48,161 nt of DNA, from NCBI GenBank assembly GCA_017615245.1, contig JAGAAL010000039.1, positions 1 to 48,161 on the forward strand, in the 5' to 3' direction. Source of the stretch: Bacteroidaceae bacterium (GTDB lineage: Bacteria > Bacteroidota > Bacteroidia > Bacteroidales > Bacteroidaceae). This document shows positions 41,492-48,161 of the stretch, one piece after another. The position numbers and the translations under genes are program-made. Position 1 is the stretch's first letter, and each line of letters starts with the position of its first letter. Under the pieces are notes generated by a model. The model saw only the letters and a list, made by a program, of their open reading frames with translations. It made no database searches and was not told where the DNA came from.

Positions 41492-44296
41492 ATGAAAACT
41501 TTGCAATCAGTCATAGCAACCATAGTACTGTTCTGTATCGCATTAACGATGCAGGCACAACAGGTAGTTGTTACTGTAGGCGGCCAGGCAAATGGTCGGC
41601 GAACAGTAGGGGAGCAGGTGGGTATGGATGTAATTGGTCACGTATATGGTACGGATGAGATGGAAGAGAAGCCGTATCCGCTGCCGAATGCTCATATTCA
41701 TTTGGTGTGTTTGAACGATACTGCTGTATCTGCTGTAGCTGTATCGGGCAAGGACGGAGTGTTCCACCAGTGGATGAGTGTGCTGAAGAAGCGTGTGAAG
41801 AAGAATGATGTGCCCAGGGTGGCGATGAAGGTGTCGTACGTGGGTTATGAAACGTATGTGAAAGAACTGAAACTGACGTATCGCTATTATAATGAAGACC
41901 ATAAGAACTATGGTGGGAGTTGGACTGTGACTCTCGACAGCATCATATTGAAAAGCAATCCAATGAGTACAGAAGAGGTGCAGATCATAGGGGAGTTGAC
42001 GCGAATGTATGAGAGTGGGGACACAACGGTGTTCAACGTGGATGCTTACGAGATGCCGCGAGGAACGGTGTTGCTAAACCTGATACGTCGTCTGCCTGGA
42101 TTGCGGTATGAGGAGGGTCAGCTGACCTACAGGGATAGTGTGATTCATGAGATCAGGCTGAACGGTGAGTCGTTCTTTGCCCACGATATGAAGATAGCGC
42201 TGGAGAACATCGAGAACGAGGACCTGAAGCAGTTCCGTGTGTACAAAACGCAGGCTGACACGCTGAGTACGGACACAACCAAGCATTGGGTGGCGGACAT
42301 GATTACAAAGAAACCTGTGAATCGTGTAGAGTTGACGAAGCCGGAGATTGGTACATCGAACATCAAGAATACCTATCACTTCCAAATGCAGGGCCTGCAA
42401 TGGAAGTCGGGCAATAAGGGAGAGTGGAATGCAAATATTCAATTGGACGACTTGCCCGATGCCAACTCGAAGAAAAACAGCAATAACAGGATTAACGGAA
42501 GCTACAGAAGACAGTTTGGAAAAATTAGTGTGCAGTATCAACCTCAGTATTCCTATACTGACAGACGAAGCGATAGTGAAATGCTCAGTTCGACCATCAT
42601 GCCTGAATATGAGCAGTATACGACTTCTACATCTCTGTCGAAAAACTACAATAACAATACGGCCCATTTTTTCAATATCAACAAGCAGTTAAAGATGGGC
42701 GCTTTGTTTGCGAATGTTAACTATAGCAACGGCGACGCTAAGTCGCATGGCCAATCGAACGATGCAACCTATAACGGCAATCCGTTCACAGGTGACAACA
42801 ACGAACTGATGGACGAGGAACAACTGAAGGGCATCACGCTGAACCGCAGAAGCAGTGAGAACTGGACACGTTCGCATCAGCAATCGTTCAATATGCAAAC
42901 CAACTTTTATCGGTATTCTGTCGGAAAGATGAATGGTGCTCAAGTCCGTATGAATCTGAACACATACAACAGGTATCAATCATCGACAGAACGTCAGCAA
43001 ACAGATTACCTGCAATATGGCGATAGTGTGTGGCGCTATCTGCGAGAGAGTATTGCTCCTACACATTCGGTACGTCTCAGCCTTTCTGCAAATACTGGTT
43101 TAAACTTTGGCGATAAGGTTCGTCAAGTCATTGACTTCAGCTATGAATTCACACACGAAAACAGTGAATCGGAACGTATCTACTTCGACCTGACAAACAA
43201 CCACCAGCAATTAGACAGCATCAGCATCTACCAACGCACAAAGACGGATGGCCATCATCTGGGAATAAGTTATAACGCCAACTTCAAGAACTTAAGTTTC
43301 AGCCAAAATATAGCGTTTGTCCCCACGCGCGAAAACTACCACTATGAACGTAAGGACGGAGTGATGGCAGACACCACCCAACAAGCACCATTACTGAATC
43401 TTTATACCTATTTGTCGTATAGTTTTGCCCAGAATCGCTCTGTGAACATCAGTTATCGGTATAATAACCGTTTGGTTCCTGGCTCGAACCTGGTAGAGCC
43501 AACTACAAACGACAATCCTCTTTACATCCGTTTAGCCAACCCGAACCTGAAGATGCCAGAAAACCATAGCTTTGATATAAGTGCCAATTGGGGTGGGGGA
43601 TGGTCGTTTAACGGCGGCTATAATTTCACACGAAACGACATCTCATATCGCTCTCTCTATAACACAAAGACAGGTGGAACCATCTCAACATCTGAGAACA
43701 TCAATGGCAATTGGGGACTTGACGGAAATGCAAGCTATCGGACAGACTTCAAGCATGCAAATATCAGTATAAATGCCAACTACAATTATAGTCATACGGT
43801 CAGCTACTTGCAGACCCTTGGTGCCACAGAAAGCGAGAAGGGCACCTCGAATGTACACAACATTTCCATAAATCCTCGTTTCGCGCTTTATGGAAAACAT
43901 TTCGATTTAACGCTGAATGGAAACTATCGCTACCAATGGGGCGAAAACAGTTATGCGACTTCGATGGATAAAATCCATTCGTATAACCTCAACAGCTCCC
44001 TGAATTATTGGTTAGGGAACAGGCTCACCCTCAAGACAGACCTGAACATTTCAGGACAGGCAGGAAGCAAGATGAAGGATGCGAACCGTACGGACTTCAT
44101 CTGGAATATGGGTGTGGAATACAAGCTGCTGAAGGACTATAGAGGATTGCTGAAACTCACTTGGTACGACATCCTGAAGGAACGTAGAAACTTCTATTTA
44201 TCCATCACTGACACAGGACGATACGAGAACCGCAGTTCAGGCAATCCGCACTATGTGCTGCTGACGTTCCAGTATAAGTTGTATAGGATGAAATAA
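41492..44296 (+). CDS. Large outer-membrane beta-barrel protein, TonB-receptor-like (paralog 1)
   Basis: The start is the ATG at 41492 (MKTLQSVIATIVLFCIAL ... MQAQ); an upstream in-frame TTG lies in the promoter. The protein has 934 residues. An N-terminal carboxypeptidase-regulatory-like region (about 40-165, YPLPNAHIHLVCLNDTAVSA, VSYVGYETYVKELKLTY) precedes a plug-like segment (about 180-275, MPRGTVLLNLIRRLPGLRYE, IRLNGESFFAHDMKIALENI). A long barrel follows, of the OMP_b-brl_3 type, with alternating strands ending GNPHYVLLTFQYKLYRM. This family resembles TonB-dependent receptors but has no SusD partner here. The substrate is unknown. A paralog follows 8 bp downstream. The two agree best in the first 290 residues and the last 70. 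Confidence 0.85.
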   Translation: MKTLQSVIATIVLFCIALTMQAQQVVVTVGGQANGRRTVGEQVGMDVIGHVYGTDEMEEKPYPLPNAHIHLVCLNDTAVSAVAVSGKDGVFHQWMSVLKKRVKKNDVPRVAMKVSYVGYETYVKELKLTYRYYNEDHKNYGGSWTVTLDSIILKSNPMSTEEVQIIGELTRMYESGDTTVFNVDAYEMPRGTVLLNLIRRLPGLRYEEGQLTYRDSVIHEIRLNGESFFAHDMKIALENIENEDLKQFRVYKTQADTLSTDTTKHWVADMITKKPVNRVELTKPEIGTSNIKNTYHFQMQGLQWKSGNKGEWNANIQLDDLPDANSKKNSNNRINGSYRRQFGKISVQYQPQYSYTDRRSDSEMLSSTIMPEYEQYTTSTSLSKNYNNNTAHFFNINKQLKMGALFANVNYSNGDAKSHGQSNDATYNGNPFTGDNNELMDEEQLKGITLNRRSSENWTRSHQQSFNMQTNFYRYSVGKMNGAQVRMNLNTYNRYQSSTERQQTDYLQYGDSVWRYLRESIAPTHSVRLSLSANTGLNFGDKVRQVIDFSYEFTHENSESERIYFDLTNNHQQLDSISIYQRTKTDGHHLGISYNANFKNLSFSQNIAFVPTRENYHYERKDGVMADTTQQAPLLNLYTYLSYSFAQNRSVNISYRYNNRLVPGSNLVEPTTNDNPLYIRLANPNLKMPENHSFDISANWGGGWSFNGGYNFTRNDISYRSLYNTKTGGTISTSENINGNWGLDGNASYRTDFKHANISINANYNYSHTVSYLQTLGATESEKGTSNVHNISINPRFALYGKHFDLTLNGNYRYQWGENSYATSMDKIHSYNLNSSLNYWLGNRLTLKTDLNISGQAGSKMKDANRTDFIWNMGVEYKLLKDYRGLLKLTWYDILKERRNFYLSITDTGRYENRSSGNPHYVLLTFQYKLYRMK

Positions 44297-44304
44297 GAAA
44301 CATA

Positions 44305-47142
44305 ATGAAAACTATTCAATCAGTCATAACAACTTTGATGTTGCTTTGCATGTCGTTGGGAATGCAGGCTCAAGCTGTGTATATTACTGTACCGGATGGG
44401 AGAAGCATCGGGTCGAGTAGGACGAGAGAACAGCGGCCGGTAGGGGACACGTGGGGGTTGAGCGTATCGGGTAAGATATACGGTTCGGATGAGCTGGAGG
44501 AGAAGCCGTACCCATTGCCGAATGCTCATATCCAGCTGGTGTGTCTGAACGATACGACTGCGAAGACCGTTGAGACGTCGTGGGGTGATGGTATGTTTTA
44601 TGGATGGTTGAATGTGGTGAAGAAGCGTATCAAGAAGAACGAGGCGCCGAGGGTGCAGATGAAGGTGACGTTTGTGGGGTATGAGCCGTATGAGAAGGTG
44701 CTGACGCTTGAGAAGCAGTATGCCGATGAGGAGCGGAAGAAGGGTAACTATCAGTGGGGATTGCATCTTGACTCTGTGGTGCTGAAGAGCACGCCGATGA
44801 GTACGCAGGAGGTGCTGATAGTAGGGGAACTGAAGCGTATGTATGAGAGTGGGGACACGACAATCTTTAATGTTGATGCGTTCGAGATGCCTCGGGGAAC
44901 GGTGTTGCTGAACCTGGTGAGACGTATGCCTGGATTGCGATATGAGGAGGGACAGCTGACGTACAGGGATAGTGTGATTCATGAGATCAGGCTGAATGGT
45001 GGGTCGTTTTTTGCGCACGATATGAGGATTGCGCTGGAGAACATAGAGAACCAGGACCTGAAGCAGTTCCGTGTGTATAAGACACAGGCAGACACGCTGA
45101 GTACGGACACGACGAAACACCTGGTGGCGGACATGATTACGAAGAATCGGGTGGACAACGTAGTGATGACGAAACCTGAGGTGGGTACGACGAACATCAA
45201 GAATACGTATCATTTCCAAATGCAAGGACTGCAATGGAAGTCGGGCAATAAGGGAGAGTGGAATGCAGATGTGAGGCTGGACGACTTGCCAACTGCTTCC
45301 ACAAAGAAAAACAGCAATAATAGCGTGAACGGTAGTATGAGAAGACGATTTGGTAACACCTCTATCGCATACAGACCTAACTACAACTATATTGACAACA
45401 GATACAGCAGCGAATTGCTGAGTTCGACCATCATGCCGGAGTATGAGCAGTATTCGATATCGACGAGTGAGTCGAAGAACTATAATAACAACACCGGCCA
45501 CAACTTGAGCGCTAACGGGATGCTGACGGAGCGTGGCTTTTGGAGCATCAACACGAACTACAGCTATAACGACTCGCAAGATTACGACAGGAGTTCAAAT
45601 GCCTCGTACAGCGGTAATCCGTATGGGGGTGAGAACAACGAGCTGCTGGACGAAACACAGCTGAAGGCCATTGGGCTGAACAGGCAGACGAGTGAGAGTC
45701 AGTCGCGTTCGCATCAGCAACAGTATAGCATAAACGGTCACTTCAATAGGAGTTTCGAAGGAAATAAGGTGTTTAAGTACCCATCTATCAGTTTTAATGT
45801 TGCCTATAGCGGCAACGAACAGTATGGGTCGTCGACCGAATGGCAGCAGACAGACTACCTGCAGTATGGCGACAGTGTGTGGACCTACAGGCGTAGGAAC
45901 ATTACGCCTAGCAATTCGGGACGATTCACTGCATCGACTGACTATGGTTTCCAATTTGGCCCTGAGAAGCTACGTCAACGCATCAATCTGACCTATGAGT
46001 TCGAGCACGACTACAATGAGCGTGATAACGTGTATTACGACCTGATGAATGACGGGCGGCAGTTGGACAGCCTGAGTTCGCATGAACGGACGATGAATGT
46101 GGAGCATAGGATTCAGGCAAACTATAATATCAATATAAAGGGTGTGAACCTCAGTGTGAATGCAGCGTATATGCCAATACGTAACAGGTATGAATATGTG
46201 CGACTGGACGGGGTGAAGGCCGACACGACACAACATACGGCAGACATAAGCGGAACGGTGCAGATGTCGTATCAGTTTACACCAAGCCGTTCGATGTCTT
46301 TATACTATTATGTATCGTCACGAATGGTTTCGGGTTCTAACCTGGTGCAACCTACAACAATCGACAATCCGCTGTTCATCAGGGTGACGAATCCGAACCT
46401 GAAGAAGCCTGTGACTCATTCGTTCAACCTGAATACAAACCTGGGGGCATGGCAGTTTGGAGCTGGTTATGGATTCAGTCGTAATAACGTATCGTCGCGC
46501 TCGATCTATAACAAGAAGACGGGTGGAACGATATCGAGCCTGGAGAACATCAACGGCAACTGGAGCACGCGACTGAATGCAAGGTATGGGACAGACTTCA
46601 AGCATGCGAATATCGCGATAAACGTGGCTCACAACTACAATCACTCGGTGAACTACATACAGACGAGTGACGCGGAAGGGAAGAAAGGTATGTCGAACGT
46701 TCAGAACATAGAAGTGAATCCTCAATTCACACTATATACTCAGCATTTCGATTTGTCGTTGAGTGGACGTTATAACTACCAATGGGGTAACAGCGACTAT
46801 GCAACCTCAATGGATAAGATGCATAACTACCAAATCAACTCATCCTTCAATTATTGGATAGGGGAGAGGTTGACATTCAATACGGACCTGAACGTTTCCG
46901 GACGAGCAGGTGGTAAGATGAGGGATGTGAACCGTACGGACTTCATCTGGAATATGGGTGTGGAATATAAGCTGCTGAAGGACTACAGAGGGCTGCTGAA
47001 ACTGACGTGGTACGACATCCTGAAGGAGCGTAGTAACTTCAGCACCAATATCTCGGCAACAGGACGTTCAGAGCTTCGTACATCGGGCAATCCGCACTAT
47101 GTACTGCTGACGTTCCAGTATAAGTTGTATAGGATGAATTGA
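44305..47142 (+). CDS. Large outer-membrane beta-barrel protein, TonB-receptor-like (paralog 2)
   Basis: The 945-residue sister of the preceding gene has the same layout: signal peptide (MKTIQSVITTLMLLCMSL ... MQAQ), regulatory-like domain (YPLPNAHIQLVCLNDTTAKT), plug-like segment (MPRGTVLLNLVRRMPGLRYE, IRLNGGSFFAHDMRIALENI) and barrel ending GNPHYVLLTFQYKLYRMN. It starts 8 bp after paralog 1 and must be co-transcribed. The plug and the last strands are nearly identical between the two, including long DNA stretches, while barrel strands and likely surface loops differ. This pattern points to duplication with diversifying loops or gene conversion at the ends. It could be two specificity variants of one transporter or receptor. 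A pile of repeats follows its stop. Confidence 0.85.
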   Translation: MKTIQSVITTLMLLCMSLGMQAQAVYITVPDGRSIGSSRTREQRPVGDTWGLSVSGKIYGSDELEEKPYPLPNAHIQLVCLNDTTAKTVETSWGDGMFYGWLNVVKKRIKKNEAPRVQMKVTFVGYEPYEKVLTLEKQYADEERKKGNYQWGLHLDSVVLKSTPMSTQEVLIVGELKRMYESGDTTIFNVDAFEMPRGTVLLNLVRRMPGLRYEEGQLTYRDSVIHEIRLNGGSFFAHDMRIALENIENQDLKQFRVYKTQADTLSTDTTKHLVADMITKNRVDNVVMTKPEVGTTNIKNTYHFQMQGLQWKSGNKGEWNADVRLDDLPTASTKKNSNNSVNGSMRRRFGNTSIAYRPNYNYIDNRYSSELLSSTIMPEYEQYSISTSESKNYNNNTGHNLSANGMLTERGFWSINTNYSYNDSQDYDRSSNASYSGNPYGGENNELLDETQLKAIGLNRQTSESQSRSHQQQYSINGHFNRSFEGNKVFKYPSISFNVAYSGNEQYGSSTEWQQTDYLQYGDSVWTYRRRNITPSNSGRFTASTDYGFQFGPEKLRQRINLTYEFEHDYNERDNVYYDLMNDGRQLDSLSSHERTMNVEHRIQANYNINIKGVNLSVNAAYMPIRNRYEYVRLDGVKADTTQHTADISGTVQMSYQFTPSRSMSLYYYVSSRMVSGSNLVQPTTIDNPLFIRVTNPNLKKPVTHSFNLNTNLGAWQFGAGYGFSRNNVSSRSIYNKKTGGTISSLENINGNWSTRLNARYGTDFKHANIAINVAHNYNHSVNYIQTSDAEGKKGMSNVQNIEVNPQFTLYTQHFDLSLSGRYNYQWGNSDYATSMDKMHNYQINSSFNYWIGERLTFNTDLNVSGRAGGKMRDVNRTDFIWNMGVEYKLLKDYRGLLKLTWYDILKERSNFSTNISATGRSELRTSGNPHYVLLTFQYKLYRMN

Positions 47143-47144
47143 CA

Positions 47145-47193
47145 GACCCCCTAACCCCCTTTAAAGGAAGACCCCCTAACCCCCTTTAGGGGG
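47145..47193. repeat. Two tandem 25-bp GC hairpin repeat units
   Basis: GACCCCCTAACCCCCTTTA occurs at 47145 and 47170, 25 bp apart, and the second continues GGGGGAA to complete a CCCCCTTTAGGGGG palindrome. Confidence 0.8.
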
Positions 47194-47240
47194 AATTATA
47201 AAATGTAAAAATGAAAAAATTATAAAATGTAATATAGCAG
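47194..47240. repeat. AT-rich ATTATAAAATGTAAAAATG repeat
   Basis: ATTATAAAATGTAAAAATG is followed by AAAAAATTATAAAATGTAAT, two units of the AT-rich family seen in the mscL leader and signal-peptide regions. Confidence 0.75.
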
Positions 47241-47267
47241 AATGTCATCTGCACTCCTGAAGTCCAG

Positions 47268-47298
47268 TTCTCTCCCTCGGGAGAGTTAGAGAGGGGCC
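47268..47298. repeat. GC hairpin repeat CTCTCCC-TC-GGGAGAG
   Basis: A perfect 7-bp stem with a 2-base loop (47270-47285) is followed by TTAGAGAGGGGCC. It has the same layout as the copy inside guaA. The rest of the 47143-47428 gap holds only AT-rich DNA and the next promoter. Confidence 0.75.
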
Positions 47299-47399
47299 AT
47301 TGTATAGTCTATATTGCATTTTTAACTTCTTGGAGAAAAAATAGGGTAGGGGGAGCGAAATAATAGACAGTTTATAATTTATAATTTATAATATTTTTG

Positions 47400-47407
47400 T
47401 AACTTTG
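47400..47407 (+). promoter_or_regulatory. -7 promoter element for the tiny lipoprotein (and possibly gapA)
   Basis: TAACTTTG matches TAnnTTTG, 21 bp before the small ATG. It is the only -7 match I see before gapA. Confidence 0.65.
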
Positions 47408-47428
47408 CACCCCGAAAAGAAAATTAGG

Positions 47429-47524
47429 ATGAAATACCGCATTTTATACATACTTTGGATGGTGATGTTTATATTGCTGATTGTGGCATGTGCTTCACAG
47501 AAACATTATTGTAATTGCGGATAA
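47429..47524 (+). CDS. Tiny lipoprotein of 31 residues
   Basis: The frame encodes MKYRILYILWMVMFILLIVAC then ASQKHYCNCG. Positive N-terminus, hydrophobic core and lipobox IVAC (Cys21) form a complete lipoprotein signal. The mature, lipid-anchored part would be only 11 residues with three Cys including the anchor. A promoter lies 21 bp upstream and an AG-rich GAAAATTAGG before the ATG could be a ribosome site. I cannot assign a family. Small lipopeptides with a HYC-type end occur in Bacteroidales, to my memory. It sits 57 bp before gapA, so both may share a transcript. Confidence 0.6.
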   Translation: MKYRILYILWMVMFILLIVACASQKHYCNCG

Positions 47525-47581
47525 TGGCAGATAATTCTTAAGTTATAAGTTTTTTATATTAACAAATCAATTTGAAAGAAA

Positions 47582-48161
47582 ATGACAAAAGTAGCAATTA
47601 ACGGTTTTGGCCGTATTGGTCGTCTCGCATTCCGTCAGATGTTCGAGGCTGAAGGTTATGAAGTAGTAGCTATCAACGACTTGACAAGCCCAAAGATGCT
47701 TGCTCACCTGTTGAAGTATGACACCGCTCAGGGTGGTTTCTGTGGCAAGTTCGGTGAGAACAAGCACACTGTAGAAGCTGGTGAGGACTTCATCGTAGTT
47801 GATGGTAAGAAGATTACTATCTATGCTATTCCTAACGCTGCTGAGCTTCCTTGGGGCAAGCTTGACGTAGACGTTGTTTTGGAGTGCACAGGTTTCTATA
47901 CATCTAAGGAGAAGGCTTCTGCTCACCTGACTGCTGGTGCTAAGAAGTTTGTTATCTCTGCTCCTGCAGGTAACGATCTGCCTACTATCGCTTACAATGT
48001 AAACCACAAGACTCTGACTCCAGCTGACACCGTTATTAGCGCAGCTTCTTGTACTACTAACTGTCTGGCTCCTATGACAAAGGCTTTGAACGATTTCGCT
48101 CCAATCCAGAGCGGTATCATGACAACTGTTCACGCTTACACTGGTGACCAGATGATTCTCG
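47582..48161 (+). CDS. gapA: Glyceraldehyde-3-phosphate dehydrogenase (3' end cut by window edge)
   Basis: GAPDH oxidises glyceraldehyde 3-phosphate to 1,3-bisphosphoglycerate in glycolysis. The visible 193 residues include the NAD-binding start [45 protein letters not shown], the catalytic-site motif [13 protein letters not shown] and [12 protein letters not shown]. All are canonical for the type I enzyme. Codon use appears biased (many GCT, CTG, AAG), as expected of a highly expressed gene. It continues beyond the window. Confidence 0.97.
   Translation, partial: MTKVAINGFGRIGRLAFRQMFEAEGYEVVAINDLTSPKMLAHLLKYDTAQGGFCGKFGENKHTVEAGEDFIVVDGKKITIYAIPNAAELPWGKLDVDVVLECTGFYTSKEKASAHLTAGAKKFVISAPAGNDLPTIAYNVNHKTLTPADTVISAASCTTNCLAPMTKALNDFAPIQSGIMTTVHAYTGDQMIL

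Noticed and set aside
44320-45579. 419-codon open frame on the minus strand
   Set aside because: It is antisense to the clearly coding second outer-membrane gene and its translation is rich in Arg, His and Val without domain character.

Overview
The window looks like a chromosomal segment of a Bacteroidales bacterium, most like Prevotella or a close relative. The evidence is the recurrent TAnnTTTG -7 promoter element, the many secreted glycoside hydrolases and esterases, a lipid-anchored TPR histidine kinase of the Bacteroides type, large outer-membrane beta-barrel proteins, anaerobic metabolism (nrdD/nrdG, dcuB), and the C-terminal YDLQGRKL...YIINGKKVFVK signature common in this group. No rRNA, tRNA, CRISPR array, transposase or prophage gene was seen.

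Left part (1-12637, all minus strand): a carbohydrate and envelope block. A four-gene run (two CE1-type esterases, a DUF1573 protein and a GH3 beta-xylosidase/glucosidase with a PA14 insert) starts at a promoter near 12630 and ends at a hairpin at 5774-5800. After it come a LysM protein with a ligand-binding-like domain, a small outer-membrane barrel, a double-domain GH43 enzyme, a HAD phosphatase and the start of an unrecognised secreted protein. The enzymes fit arabinoxylan or similar hemicellulose side-chain removal, although no SusC/SusD pair is in view.

Middle (12732-21000): guaA on the plus strand carries two in-frame insertions of intergenic-type repeat DNA. It is followed by a Cys-rich repeat lipoprotein, the anaerobic ribonucleotide reductase pair nrdD-nrdG (minus strand), and a tandem class A acid phosphatase with a promoter almost touching its start codon.

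Central plus-strand unit (21000-32640): a 1223-residue double histidine kinase, a response regulator, a short multi-pass membrane protein overlapping it, a GH127/GH146-type beta-L-arabinofuranosidase, DcuB, an OprP-like porin and an AqpZ-type aquaporin. They are closely spaced with one promoter in front and one hairpin behind. A 41-bp minisatellite (five copies) follows, then a GC-rich gene for a very large secreted protein with a tyrosine-phosphatase-type domain.

Right part (36979-48161): a minus-strand operon panC-panD-proB-proA, then mscL (minus). Two tandem paralogous 930-945-residue outer-membrane barrel proteins, a 31-residue lipoprotein and the start of gapA (GAPDH) follow on the plus strand.

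The most distinctive feature of the window is its short repeats: GC-rich hairpin elements, AT-rich ATGTAAAAAT-type elements and TCAACT-type repeats. These lie between genes but also inside coding sequences, including guaA, the arabinofuranosidase and three signal peptides.
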